A stretch of DNA of 64,000 nt from Bacteroidota bacterium (GCA_028876495.1 JAGWRO010000011.1:1-64000), one strand, 5' to 3'. Shown: positions 9,616 through 18,218, counted from the first letter of the stretch. The notes: generated from the sequence alone by a model not told the origin. Numbers and translations: made by a program.

Positions 9616-12465
9616 TTATTGTTTTTCATCCTTCACACATCGAAAACCAACTGTAGCATTTCGCTCGAACCCAGGGGAAACTCTCAATAAATATTGCCTG
9701 TAAGTTAATGGCCGAGGGCCGCCCTGCACATACCACCAACTGGAAGAAGGATTAAAATAACTTCCGCCTTTCATGATGATGCAACGATAACTTCCATTTT
9801 CATAAACATCATTGGTGAGTTGCCAAACGCAGCCAACCAAATCCTGCAGGCCATAAGGATTTGCACCTTTCTTATATTTACCCACCGGGTATAATTTCCC
9901 GTCTCCAAGATTACAAAAGGTTGAATCAATTCCTTCAGGTTTCTGCACTGTCAAAGTACTGGTAATTTCCTGTGTTGTCCATTTTACAGGCTCTTTTTGT
10001 TTCCATGGCCACTCATTTAAAGAAGGCGTTTGCGCTGCATACTGCCATTCTGTTTCTGTAGGCAATCTTTTACCTGCCCATCTTGCATACGCTTCTGCAT
10101 CTTCATACGAAATATACACCACAGGAAAATTTTCTTCTCCTGCCGGAATTTTGCCATCAATCCAGTTTTTCAAAAAATTACTGGTGTCTTGCGGATGATA
10201 ATGGGTTGCCTCCAGGAAGGTTTTAAATTGCCGGTTGGTTACCGGAAATTGGTCCATATAAAATGAAGGCATACTGTAGCTGCTATCTTCATTAAAATCC
10301 GGATAAGGAATAAAATCATCACCATGCGTTGTATAAAATGTAAACCTTCCTGCAGGTATTGCCACCATTCCTTTCGGTGCTTTATCAGCCAATATAGAGA
10401 ATTCTTTTTTGCTTACCAGGCGAGGCTTTCCGGGTTTTATTTCAATTATTCTTTCATCAATAATCTCGTCCTTATTAAAAAGCTGAATCACAAATTTCCC
10501 TTCATACCTTTCGAAAAGATCAGTGAGATGTACAGAATGGATTCCGGGTTTTAATATTACCGGCTTTTTATTATAAGAAGGTTCTCCGGCCCAAATCCTT
10601 ATCTCAGTTCCTTCTCTTCCATTTATATGTAAAACATCTCCTGAAAGATTTATGTCTAAAAGTTCAGGAAATTCGGCGATACAATCCACCGCACCCTCAT
10701 TATTAGTTCCCAGCAAAGAAGCATTGAAACTATTGGTAGAAACAGGAATCTTCACTTTATCACCGACAGGTATTGGCCTTAATTCCTCATGGTGCCAAAT
10801 ATCAACCAAGTGTGTATTGGAAAGAGGTGTTAGTGCAAATAAGAAATCTTTAAACCCTTGCGGGATAATGCTATAAATAGTATAAATCGTTTTTGCAGCA
10901 GAAGGCCATTCATTAACCCAAATACTATCCCTGGAAGTAGAAATTAATGGAGTATAATCTTTGGCGGTAAAATTATCACTGTTCTCACGGAGGATTCGGG
11001 TTGTTTTTCCAAGGTAACGATATTCTTCATCAAGGTTTGCAGGAATGCCGGGTGCAAACATATTGATCTCTGTTCCATAACCGTTAAAAAAAGCAAGTGA
11101 AAATTCTCTTCGTATTGGTTCTTTATATACTTCTGCTACTCTGAAAATAGCAAAATCAGGTTTAATGAATTTATTCAAATTTAGCATCGGCGGATAATAC
11201 AGCGCATTATGAACCCGGCCTGCAACAACACCTTGCATGTCTTTAGGAACAGCCATTCCTTCAGGATACATAATCACTCCTGGCTTTACACTATCTGCCG
11301 CTGCCTGTAACCGGCGACTCGATTTTCCTTGTGTATCCAATACGGTACCGTCAGCATTTGTTTCCCGGATAATATTGGCAATGCCGGAAAGATGCCCTTC
11401 ATTTCTTGTACTTTCATCCCACGGATTGTAACAAATAAATAAATGACTGTTTTTTTTATGACAGGTGGATGCAAGCTCTCTTATTTTTGCAAGCCCACCG
11501 GGAAGGTCCCGAAAAAGATCAAACTGATTTCGCTGATCAATCCCTAATGAAGGCCATGTTGGCCAGATTCCAACCACATCATCTCCTCCATATAAAGATT
11601 GTCCTTTTTTCAAAAAATCGGTTAAATGATAAGATTGATCTTTATCATCATAAAATTGTTTATCCCACGCCATCAACAAATGAATCACATAAGATTTCCT
11701 TATCCATTTTAAATCATTTCTTTGATAAAGGCTGTCGTCAAAATTTTTTACATCATACAGATATTTTTTTTGAAAAATTTGACGCAGGCCATTCTGCCAT
11801 TCGCCTGTATATAAGTCGGCGTAAAGTTGATAAGAAATAGTTCCTCCGGGGTACAAAATTGTTTCAAATCTATGTAACCTACCTTTTTGGAAATGCTTTG
11901 TATTTCTCCTTGCCAGCGCAGAAACAAACAAAGAATCTTTTACCTGCGATTCAGAAAAACCAAGTTCCCATGCATTATCAGGAACGATCACATTTACTGG
12001 TTGACGATCGGGCAAAAATAAATACGTGCGTGAAAGAGGATTGTTCCCCAAACCTGTGATATAAACCTTTTCAGGTGATTGTCCGAAAGGAACAACGTTG
12101 GAAATACTTATCGTATCTGCTGAAATATTTTTAAAAATGATGGTTCCACTAATGCCCGGAGAAAAGGATAGATCAGGCGTATAAGCAATAGTCAGTTTTT
12201 GTTTCCAGCCTTCTGTTGCAAAGGTACTGCACTTTATTCCATCAAGTTCAAAATCTGCTAATGATAAAGTTTTTTTGAGTTTGTATAACTCTTGATTATT
12301 AGCTGTAAAGGAAGAAACAGTTAAATTATCAGTTTGCAAACTATTTAAAGATTGAGCGGAACTAAAAGAAGGTGTAAACAATATTAAGTAGGCAATAAAT
12401 AAAAATAAAACAAGACTGTTTTTAATAGGTCTTTTGAGAGCTGGTGCAGAAAAAAATCGATTCAT
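9616..12465 (-). CDS. Exported protein: glycosidase-like N-terminal region plus FGE/sulfatase-modifying-factor-like C-terminal domain
   Basis: A 949-residue secreted or surface protein. A hydrophobic signal segment occurs at about residues 16-37 (ending SFSSAQS). Residues about 40-650 contain an early beta-sandwich-like part and a barrel-like part with motifs resembling alpha-galactosidase or melibiase-like enzymes (VGIWPTWPSLGIDQRNQFD, LFICYNPWDES, TVLDTQGKSS); I cannot assign a GH family. Residues about 695-945 are a formylglycine-generating-enzyme-type fold (GMVAIPAGRF, MDQFPVTNRQFKTFLEA, AYARWAGKRLPTETEWQYAA, GCVWQLTNDVY, NATVGFRC). The region around GGSYFNPSSSWWYVQGG lacks the cysteine pair of true FGE, so this is probably a binding or accessory domain, not a sulfatase activator. 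No sulfatase is nearby. Monocistronic, convergent with pfkB. Confidence 0.72.
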   Translation of the reverse strand: MNRFFSAPALKRPIKNSLVLFLFIAYLILFTPSFSSAQSLNSLQTDNLTVSSFTANNQELYKLKKTLSLADFELDGIKCSTFATEGWKQKLTIAYTPDLSFSPGISGTIIFKNISADTISISNVVPFGQSPEKVYITGLGNNPLSRTYLFLPDRQPVNVIVPDNAWELGFSESQVKDSLFVSALARRNTKHFQKGRLHRFETILYPGGTISYQLYADLYTGEWQNGLRQIFQKKYLYDVKNFDDSLYQRNDLKWIRKSYVIHLLMAWDKQFYDDKDQSYHLTDFLKKGQSLYGGDDVVGIWPTWPSLGIDQRNQFDLFRDLPGGLAKIRELASTCHKKNSHLFICYNPWDESTRNEGHLSGIANIIRETNADGTVLDTQGKSSRRLQAAADSVKPGVIMYPEGMAVPKDMQGVVAGRVHNALYYPPMLNLNKFIKPDFAIFRVAEVYKEPIRREFSLAFFNGYGTEINMFAPGIPANLDEEYRYLGKTTRILRENSDNFTAKDYTPLISTSRDSIWVNEWPSAAKTIYTIYSIIPQGFKDFLFALTPLSNTHLVDIWHHEELRPIPVGDKVKIPVSTNSFNASLLGTNNEGAVDCIAEFPELLDINLSGDVLHINGREGTEIRIWAGEPSYNKKPVILKPGIHSVHLTDLFERYEGKFVIQLFNKDEIIDERIIEIKPGKPRLVSKKEFSILADKAPKGMVAIPAGRFTFYTTHGDDFIPYPDFNEDSSYSMPSFYMDQFPVTNRQFKTFLEATHYHPQDTSNFLKNWIDGKIPAGEENFPVVYISYEDAEAYARWAGKRLPTETEWQYAAQTPSLNEWPWKQKEPVKWTTQEITSTLTVQKPEGIDSTFCNLGDGKLYPVGKYKKGANPYGLQDLVGCVWQLTNDVYENGSYRCIIMKGGSYFNPSSSWWYVQGGPRPLTYRQYLLRVSPGFERNATVGFRCVKDEKQ

Positions 12466-12553
12466 GGAAGATTATTATTTTTTGAAAACATTCAAAGCTA
12501 CAGAATAGAAATGTAGTAGTAAATCAATAAAAAAGAAGAATTTTTCATTTGGC

Positions 12554-12612
12554 AAAAAAGAAAGCCGGATAAAAATCCAGCTTTGATTTAATACTATATA
12601 TTATGAAAAGAC
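12554..12612 (-). ncRNA. Small RNA candidate, fourth member of the 60-nt family
   Basis: On the minus strand a -7 box TACTTTTA (12625-12618) is followed by an RNA starting near 12612. It ends in a 10-bp hairpin (AAAGCTGGAT / ATCCGGCTTT, 12584-12575 and 12570-12561) and a T tract (12560-12554). Its 5' part (..CTTTTCATAATATATAG..) aligns position by position with the three tandem units at 27.5-27.9 kb, including the hairpin loop length. No start codon is conserved across the copies. Transcription is inferred from promoter, family conservation and terminator. Confidence 0.6.
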
Positions 12613-12617
12613 CGGTG

Positions 12618-12682
12618 TAAAAGTATTAGCAGATCAATTATAAAAATATGATAATAATCATTTAAAAACCTGAGTAATATAA
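12618..12682 (-). promoter_or_regulatory. CRP/FNR-type operator and promoter of the minus-strand sRNA
   Basis: The perfect palindrome TGAT-TATT-ATCA (12660-12649 on the minus strand) is centred 29.5 bp before the -7 box TACTTTTA. A degenerate copy lies 22 bp upstream (12682-12671). This is the same layout as at the stress genes. Confidence 0.55.
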
Positions 12683-12746
12683 GATTGTCATCCTGGTTTT
12701 ATTGCGCTTAATTTAAGACTTTTGTGCATTCTCCTCTTCCCTATTA

Positions 12747-12811
12747 TGACTATTGTCAACCTTTCTTTTGACCAATGTCATTGATAAAAAAAATAACGAG
12801 AGATAGTTTTA
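12747..12811 (+). promoter_or_regulatory. Tandem CRP/FNR-type operators and promoter of the small-peptide/HdeD unit
   Basis: Two strong palindromes, TGACTATTGTCA (12747-12758) and TGACCAATGTCA (12769-12780), are spaced exactly 22 bp centre to centre. A -7-like box TAGTTTTA starts at 12804, 29.5 bp from the proximal centre. The first downstream ATG is at 12826. This is the clearest operator pair in the window. Confidence 0.7.
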
Positions 12812-12825
12812 CAAAAAATCTGTTT

Positions 12826-12942
12826 ATGTTTAAAAATATTTCTTTGAAAAAAAATGACACTATCATTGAAGTACTTTACTGGCTATTCCTTTTTGTAATA
12901 TTATCAATCCTTATTTTGATCTTCTTTATTTTGTATATTTAG
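12826..12942 (+). CDS. Putative 38-residue single-span membrane peptide
   Basis: A short open frame from ATG 12826 to TAG 12942. The first 17 or so residues are polar and charged (MFKNISLKKNDTIIEVL), followed by about 20 hydrophobic residues (YWLFLFVILSILILIFFILYI), which is the shape of a single transmembrane microprotein. Its ATG lies 46 bp after the proximal operator and about 8 bp past the expected transcription start, the same spacing as the real genes of this regulon. HdeD follows 81 bp later and is probably on the same transcript. It is too short for family recognition; peptide mass data or ribosome profiling would decide. Confidence 0.45.
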   Translation: MFKNISLKKNDTIIEVLYWLFLFVILSILILIFFILYI

Positions 12943-13023
12943 GATAAAAAGGGCTCTCTCAGAAATTGTCGACCTTAGTAATCTAACGGGTAACCATTCT
13001 TTTAAGCCATTAAAATATCAATC

Positions 13024-13578
13024 ATGATTAAATCAAAAAACTGGTGGCTGATAACTATCAAAGGATTGATCTTTATTTTCCTCGGATTTTACATTTTGAA
13101 ATTTCCGATAAGCGGGATGCTTGGCCTGATCATTTATGGCAGCATTTCATTGTTTATTTCAGGATTGGTGCTGGCCACTTTCGCCGTCGTCACGAGAAAA
13201 ACCCATAAAGGCTGGGGCTGGCAAATGGCAGAAGGTCTATTGGATATCATACTCGCGGTAATACTACTTTTAAATATCGGCCTTACTGCTTTAACCCTCC
13301 CCTATGTTTTTGCTTTTTATGGAATTTTTACAGGAATTTTCTGGATCTTTCAATCCATCTTTTTTAAAAATAATCAATATAAATTTTGGGGAGTTGTTCT
13401 AATCGCCGGCCTGCTGAGCTTGATGGTAGGCATACTCCTGTTTTTTCAGCCCCTGATCACTGCCTTAACTATTGTGGCCATTATCGGAATCATGTTAATC
13501 GTCCAGGGCTTTTTTCTTACGCTTTTTTCATTTGAAATCAGCCGCGCGCATAAAAAAGGTAATTACGGAAATGATTAA
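13024..13578 (+). CDS. HdeD family (DUF308) acid-resistance-type membrane protein
   Basis: 184 residues with about six transmembrane helices in the repeated DUF308/HdeD pattern (WWLITIKGLIFIFLGFYIL, then ALTLPYVFAFYGIFTGIFWI and a final LTIVAIIGIMLIVQGFFLTL). In E. coli HdeD is linked to high-density acid resistance, but the molecular role is unknown. It lies downstream of the strongest operator pair in the window, probably cotranscribed with the 38-residue peptide. The tail is short and basic (SRAHKKGNYGND). Confidence 0.82.
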   Translation: MIKSKNWWLITIKGLIFIFLGFYILKFPISGMLGLIIYGSISLFISGLVLATFAVVTRKTHKGWGWQMAEGLLDIILAVILLLNIGLTALTLPYVFAFYGIFTGIFWIFQSIFFKNNQYKFWGVVLIAGLLSLMVGILLFFQPLITALTIVAIIGIMLIVQGFFLTLFSFEISRAHKKGNYGND

Positions 13579-13624
13579 AGAATAAAAATCCCTGTTTCAG
13601 TAAACAAATAAAAAGTAATACTTT

Positions 13625-14383
13625 TTATTTTGCTGTATATCCTCCGTCAATCACCAACTCGCTTCCTGTTACAAATTTCGATTCATCTGAAACAAGATAA
13701 AGAATTCCGTAAGCAATATCAATTGGTTCGCCGATATGACCTAATGGATGCAAACTATTCATTTGCTCAAAAAATCCAGGCACATCTTTTCCAAAATTTT
13801 CAACCATTGGTGTAAGAATATATCCGGGGTGAACAGAATTAACCCGGATCTTATTTTTTGCATATGCAATGGCATCATTTTTTGCCATCAGCCTAACTGC
13901 TCCTTTGGAAGCATGATATGGAGGCGCATCACCCGCGCCAATCAATCCATAAATGGAAGACAAATTCACAATACTACCACTACCGTTGGTAAGCATGTGC
14001 TGCACTGCATACTTGGTGCAAAAGAAAACACCTTTAACGTTAACAGCCATCAGTGCATCCCATTCCGCTTCACTTATTTCATGCGTCAGTTTATTGGTAC
14101 CTGATATTCCTGCATTATTAACAGAAGCGTCCAGTTTGCCAAAATATTTTGCCACATCCGCATATACCTGCTCAACTTCTTTCTCATCGGCAACGTTTAA
14201 ATGCCAATATTTGGCCACTCCACCAAACGCATTTATTTCCTCAGCCAATTTTTCGCCTTCTTTGTCAAGAAGGTCTGTGATGGCCACTTTGGCGCCTTCT
14301 TTTGCTAATAAAATACAGGTTTCTCTTCCTATTCCCAAAGAGCCCCCCGTTACTATTACTACTTTATTTTCTACTCTTTTCAT
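13625..14383 (-). CDS. Short-chain dehydrogenase/reductase (classical SDR)
   Basis: An NAD(P)-dependent oxidoreductase of 252 residues, the typical classical SDR length. The nucleotide-binding motif TGGSLGIGRE is near residue 12, the structural NNAG near 89, and the catalytic Ser (IVNLSSIYG) and YxxxK (YHASK) near 143 and 156; the C-terminal block GSELVIDGGYTAK is typical. An Asp after beta-2 (AITDLLD) suggests NAD rather than NADP. The substrate cannot be told; annotations such as glucose 1-dehydrogenase or 3-oxoacyl-ACP reductase are equally plausible. It is convergent with hdeD and has no operator of the island type upstream, so it is probably not in the regulon. Confidence 0.85.
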   Translation of the reverse strand: MKRVENKVVIVTGGSLGIGRETCILLAKEGAKVAITDLLDKEGEKLAEEINAFGGVAKYWHLNVADEKEVEQVYADVAKYFGKLDASVNNAGISGTNKLTHEISEAEWDALMAVNVKGVFFCTKYAVQHMLTNGSGSIVNLSSIYGLIGAGDAPPYHASKGAVRLMAKNDAIAYAKNKIRVNSVHPGYILTPMVENFGKDVPGFFEQMNSLHPLGHIGEPIDIAYGILYLVSDESKFVTGSELVIDGGYTAK

Positions 14384-14623
14384 GATTTATTTTATTTATG
14401 TGTTTATATCCATTTGTGTTCAAAGTTCCTGAAAAAGCATGGATGTTAAAATATTAAGTATCAGCCAGACCATTGCCTTCCGTCATCTTTTTTATACAAT
14501 CAATATATAACTATCATGCTCAAACGAACTTATTATTTGAAATAATCCAAAATAATTTCCGCTTCTAAATCTCCACTTTTAAAAAATCATGCCAAAGCAA
14601 ACTCTTTTTTAAAGCAATTTCAA
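14384..14623. other. Intergenic stretch without recognisable gene
   Basis: AT-rich spacer between the divergent SDR and yciF genes. Apart from the yciF operators and promoter that follow at 14624-14688, I see no ORF, repeat or hairpin of note. Confidence 0.5.
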
Positions 14624-14688
14624 TGATAACAGTTTTAGTTTTTACTGACTATGGTCATTCTCCGGGGATGATGAAGCCAATAAATTTG
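14624..14688 (+). promoter_or_regulatory. CRP/FNR-type operator pair and promoter of the yciF-like gene
   Basis: Proximal palindrome TGACTATGGTCA (14646-14657), degenerate distal copy TGATAACAGTTT (14624-14635) exactly 22 bp upstream, and a perfect Bacteroidota -7 box TAAATTTG (14681-14688) 29.5 bp from the proximal centre. The ATG follows at 14706. Confidence 0.68.
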
Positions 14689-14705
14689 CTTGAAAAATCA
14701 GAATC

Positions 14706-15230
14706 ATGTCAGAAAATAATTTAACTATCACCACGTTACACGACCTCCTGGATTTTGAAGGTCGTAAATTCATTAGTGCTGAAATACAGCTAAAAAAGGT
14801 TTTACCACAATGGATCAATATTGCCGGTTCAATAAAACTTAAAAATGTATTGCAGAAGTATATGGACTTTGTTGAACAGCATATTGAAAATATGCAAGAT
14901 TTTTACGAAGAGGAACACATTAACTCGCTCTCGTTACACAATAAGATAATGGAGGCCTTTATCGAAGAGGCAGAAGACAAACTCAAAAACTGCACTGATT
15001 CTGCAGTAAAAGATGCGTGCCTCCTTGCAAGTGTACAGTCAATTAACCATTTTAAAATAAGCATTTTCGGCACAGCTGCTGCATTTGCAGATTTGTTGAG
15101 CCTGGAAAAAACATCTGTAGTGTTTCACCAGGCATCGGTCAATGAGAAACAGATCGATGACAGGTTAACGCAGTTAGCACAGTTTGAAATCAATAGCAAA
15201 GCCAAAGCTCCTATTGAATTGAATGCATGA
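14706..15230 (+). CDS. YciF-like ferritin-fold stress protein (DUF892)
   Basis: 174 residues, all helical, with the DUF892 pattern of E. coli YciF: LHDLLDFEGRKFISAEIQLKKVLPQW at the start, central HIENMQDFYEEEHI and EAFIEEAEDKL, then ACLLASVQSINHFKISIFGTAAAFADLL. The family forms ferritin-like four-helix dimers and is induced by general stress; the carboxylates and histidines could bind a di-iron centre, but this is unproven. It is monocistronic, with its own operator pair upstream and a long-loop terminator downstream. Confidence 0.85.
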   Translation: MSENNLTITTLHDLLDFEGRKFISAEIQLKKVLPQWINIAGSIKLKNVLQKYMDFVEQHIENMQDFYEEEHINSLSLHNKIMEAFIEEAEDKLKNCTDSAVKDACLLASVQSINHFKISIFGTAAAFADLLSLEKTSVVFHQASVNEKQIDDRLTQLAQFEINSKAKAPIELNA

Positions 15231-15259
15231 CAAGCAAGTAAAGGCCGCACAAATGCTTT

Positions 15260-15322
15260 GCCGGTTCATCTAAATGACATGAATATCTTTCCCGGTGTAT
15301 AAGTTGATGAACCGGCTTTTTT
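15260..15322 (+). terminator. Terminator after the yciF-like gene
   Basis: An 11-bp perfect stem (GCCGGTTCATC at 15260-15270 with GATGAACCGGC at 15306-15316) encloses a 35-nt loop and is followed by six T. The loop is long for a terminator. Confidence 0.75.
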
Positions 15323-15325
15323 ATG

Positions 15326-15390
15326 CGATTGTAATCATAAAAATGACTGATTTTGGTCAGTGTCTTATTAATTCATTAAAGATATATTGC
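15326..15390 (+). promoter_or_regulatory. CRP/FNR-type operator pair and promoter of the usp-baeRF-usp operon
   Basis: Proximal site TGATTTTGGTCA (15348-15359) and distal site CGATTGTAATCA (15326-15337) are centred 22 bp apart. The -7-like box TATATTGC starts at 15383, 29.5 bp from the proximal centre. The ATG of the first usp gene is at 15411. Confidence 0.62.
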
Positions 15391-15410
15391 ATTAACATAA
15401 AAATTTAACA

Positions 15411-16253
15411 ATGAAAAAGTTCCTCGCAGTTTTCGATGGTTATAAAATGTCAATGAGCACATTGCAGTATTCAATTGAGTTAGCAAAACTCGAAGAGGCA
15501 CACCTTGTGGGTGTTTTTTTAGATGAATTTATTTATCACAGTTACAGTGTGTATGAAGTAATGACCAAGGAAAAGAATGCAAAAAAAGTGTTGGAAAAAC
15601 TGGATGAAAAAGATAAAAAATTGAGAGACGAGTCAGTGCTGCAATTTCAAAAAGCCTGTAACAAAGCGGGCATACACTTTTCCATTCATAGAGATGAAAA
15701 TATTGCGTTACAGGAATTGAAAGAAGAAAGCATGTTTGCTGACCTGGTAATCATTAATGAATATGAAACATTTACCCGTTACAAAGAGAAAATTCCGGGC
15801 CGGTTTATAAAAGATCTCCTGGCGGATGTGCAATGCCCTGTATTGGTAGTACCCGCTTTATATAAAGAAATTGATAAAATTTTATTGTTGTATGATGGAG
15901 GGCCTTCGTCTTTATATGCTATCAAAATGTTCAGTTATCTTCTTGGCCACCTGAAATCTTTGCCTGTTGAAGTGTACACAGTAAAGGAAAATTATATGGC
16001 GACGCTGCGCCTCCCTGGAAATAAAAGAATGAGAGAGTTTATCAAATGGCATTTTCCAAAAGCTAAGGTTACAGTGGAAAAAGGAATCGCGGAAGAGCAA
16101 GTACCGGGCTACCTGCGAAACCATAAAGAAAATGAATTAGTGATTCTGGGAGCTTACCGTCGTGGCGAGCTTTCGCGCTGGTTCAAAACAAGCATGGCCG
16201 ACATTTTAATGAGAGAAACAGATACACCGTTGTTCATCGCGCATAATAAATAA
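15411..16253 (+). CDS. Universal stress protein, tandem UspA domains
   Basis: 280 residues made of two UspA folds (about 1-145 and 148-280). The second half ends VILGAYRRGELSRWFKTSMADILMRETDTPLFIAHNK, a degenerate version of the G-x2-G-x9-G(S/T) nucleotide motif, so ATP binding is doubtful. Double-domain Usps of this kind are usual in Bacteroidota. It is the first gene of a tight run with the baeRF-like gene (32-bp gap) and a second double Usp (10-bp gap). Induction under redox stress or low oxygen is inferred from the operators upstream. Confidence 0.85.
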   Translation: MKKFLAVFDGYKMSMSTLQYSIELAKLEEAHLVGVFLDEFIYHSYSVYEVMTKEKNAKKVLEKLDEKDKKLRDESVLQFQKACNKAGIHFSIHRDENIALQELKEESMFADLVIINEYETFTRYKEKIPGRFIKDLLADVQCPVLVVPALYKEIDKILLLYDGGPSSLYAIKMFSYLLGHLKSLPVEVYTVKENYMATLRLPGNKRMREFIKWHFPKAKVTVEKGIAEEQVPGYLRNHKENELVILGAYRRGELSRWFKTSMADILMRETDTPLFIAHNK

Positions 16254-16285
16254 ATCCATTTGTTCATCCTGTTAATACTAAAATT

Positions 16286-17371
16286 ATGATCACACTTCCT
16301 GAAATTAAAATCGATAACCCGGATATAAAGGAGATTGGCTCCGGAATTTATTCACTGGGTTTGGTAATTCCTTTTCAACCTTCTATGGCTGACACGATCA
16401 CGTTAAAAGGAATGCTGAATTATACACTGGAAGTGGTTCAGATAAAACTTGAAGGAAGCTATGAAACCGGAGAAATAAAAGCAGTAATTGGCAGGCTGAA
16501 AAAGATATTCAGCAAATTGAATTATAATTCTCACCGTAAAAGTGTGGCAATAATGATTGAAGGCGAAGAAGAAAAAGTTATTTACCTGAATTACAACGGC
16601 AAACCGGTTGTTTATTTTAATGATCCATTTTCTCTTTTAGATCTTGTTGCCGATTCTGTAGGAACCCCGGAATTTGAAATATTAGTATTAAACCACACAG
16701 GAGCTGAACTGTATGAATATTTCAATAATTCGCTACATAAAGTGTTTGAACAGAAAGAAGATTCATGTATTGACCCCAAAAACGCGCAAGAATGTCTTTT
16801 GCAAAGAATTTCAAATATTATCAAATTAGTCAATAAAAAAAATGACAAACCAGTATTTATTTTTTCGGAAAAGGAACAGCAAACCAACAAATTTTGCGAA
16901 TTCTTCCCTTTTAGAGAAATCGTATTTAAAATAAATAATTCTTCAACGAAAGTTGAAGACATGACTTCAAAAATGAAAACCCTTGCCGCAAAAATCATCA
17001 GCCAGTGGGATTATTGGCAATCAAGATTAGTGAAAGGACAAATCACAATCGCTAAAAGATCCAATAGCCTGTTTAGCCATCTTGAAAACGTAACAAAAGC
17101 GCTGAAACATAGTAATGACGGCCTTTTACTTATTGATAGTTTTATGAAAGAAGAAATCCATAAAACCTTATTAAATGAAACACTTTTTGTGGCCACTAAA
17201 AAACTCACAGACGAAATTGAAAAGTTTTTAGCAAGAGGAAACAGGATTGAAATTACTGAAGGAGGGCTGTTGGAAAATTTCGGTGGTATTGCTTTTATCA
17301 AAGAAAATCATTCTAAATTTCAATCTTATCGCGTAACCGGGAATTTCAAAGAAGAAGATTTTATGGCTTAA
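16286..17371 (+). CDS. baeRF-like protein (bacterial archaeo-eukaryotic release factor family)
   Basis: 361 residues, soluble, no signal. The layout resembles bacterial homologues of archaeo-eukaryotic release factor 1: an alpha/beta N-terminal part (AIMIEGEEEKVIYLNYNGKPVVYFND), a central domain (FEILVLNHTGAELYEYFNN) and a C-terminal pelota/eRF1-like end (RGNRIEITEGGLLENFGGIAFIKEN). Families in this group have been proposed to act on ribosomes in stress, possibly splitting or rescuing stalled ones, but no bacterial role is settled. A GGQ peptide-release loop is not visible. It sits between two double Usp genes with 32-bp and 10-bp gaps, so its role is very likely tied to the same dormancy-like response. 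Family assignment is by pattern memory and needs a profile search. Confidence 0.55.
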   Translation: MITLPEIKIDNPDIKEIGSGIYSLGLVIPFQPSMADTITLKGMLNYTLEVVQIKLEGSYETGEIKAVIGRLKKIFSKLNYNSHRKSVAIMIEGEEEKVIYLNYNGKPVVYFNDPFSLLDLVADSVGTPEFEILVLNHTGAELYEYFNNSLHKVFEQKEDSCIDPKNAQECLLQRISNIIKLVNKKNDKPVFIFSEKEQQTNKFCEFFPFREIVFKINNSSTKVEDMTSKMKTLAAKIISQWDYWQSRLVKGQITIAKRSNSLFSHLENVTKALKHSNDGLLLIDSFMKEEIHKTLLNETLFVATKKLTDEIEKFLARGNRIEITEGGLLENFGGIAFIKENHSKFQSYRVTGNFKEEDFMA

Positions 17372-17381
17372 ACAGAATGTT

Positions 17382-18218
17382 ATGATACGGATTTTAGTAC
17401 CTACCGATTTTTCACCAACCGCCGAGAGAGCTTTTCGTTTTGCAGCGGAACTGGCTTCTAAAAGCAAGGGCACTATCATTCTTTTTCATGTAAATGAGAA
17501 AGAAGAAATCCCTTACTTTGATTCGACTGAAAAAAAGGATGAATATCAGAAACAACTTGAAACAAAACAACTGAAAAGGCTTCAACGTTTAAAAAAGAAA
17601 GTGGTAAGCCACGAAATGAATGTAATGGTTTCCACGGTTGTTTCTCAAAAACCTGTTGTAAAAAATATGCTCTCATTTGCTAAACAAACCCAGGTTGAAT
17701 TGATCGTAATGGGAACACAAGGTGCCTCAGGCCTTAAAAAAACAATTGTTGGAAGTAATGCCTCCCGCATCATCGAAAGGTCTAAGATTCCGGTACTGGT
17801 AGTTCCTGAAAAATATGATTGGAAAGATCCCAAAGAGATTGTTTTTGCAACTAATTATCATTGTGAAGACAGGCCGGCACTGTCATTCACACTTTCTGTT
17901 GCAAAAGTTTTTAATGCTAATGTTACTGTTGTGCATGTTAACCAGGATGAAATTGATAAAGATACCGCACAGTGTTTTTCCAATTATGCTTATTTCCTGC
18001 AAAGAACTTTTAATGATTCTCAAATCAAGTTTAAGGAATTAAAAAGCACTCATATTAAAAATTCTCTCGAACATTTGCAGGATACAATCCCTTTTGACAT
18101 ATTGGTAATGGTCAGGCGCAATAAGAAATTTCTTGATAAAATTTTTTTAAAAAGCTTTACCAAAAATATGGCCTGTACCACGAAACTTCCATTACTGGTA
18201 GTACCTGAGGAAGAATAA
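17382..18218 (+). CDS. Universal stress protein, tandem UspA domains
   Basis: 278 residues, two UspA folds. The first half keeps a full ATP-type motif (VMGTQGASGLKKTIVGSNASRII, G-x2-G-x9-G-S), while the second ends in a degenerate form (KNMACTTKLPLLVVPEEE). One half nucleotide-binding and one not is common in double Usps. It lies 10 bp after the baeRF-like gene and 41 bp before the broken exchanger gene, so the transcript may continue into the Ca-ATPase. Confidence 0.88.
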   Translation: MIRILVPTDFSPTAERAFRFAAELASKSKGTIILFHVNEKEEIPYFDSTEKKDEYQKQLETKQLKRLQRLKKKVVSHEMNVMVSTVVSQKPVVKNMLSFAKQTQVELIVMGTQGASGLKKTIVGSNASRIIERSKIPVLVVPEKYDWKDPKEIVFATNYHCEDRPALSFTLSVAKVFNANVTVVHVNQDEIDKDTAQCFSNYAYFLQRTFNDSQIKFKELKSTHIKNSLEHLQDTIPFDILVMVRRNKKFLDKIFLKSFTKNMACTTKLPLLVVPEEE

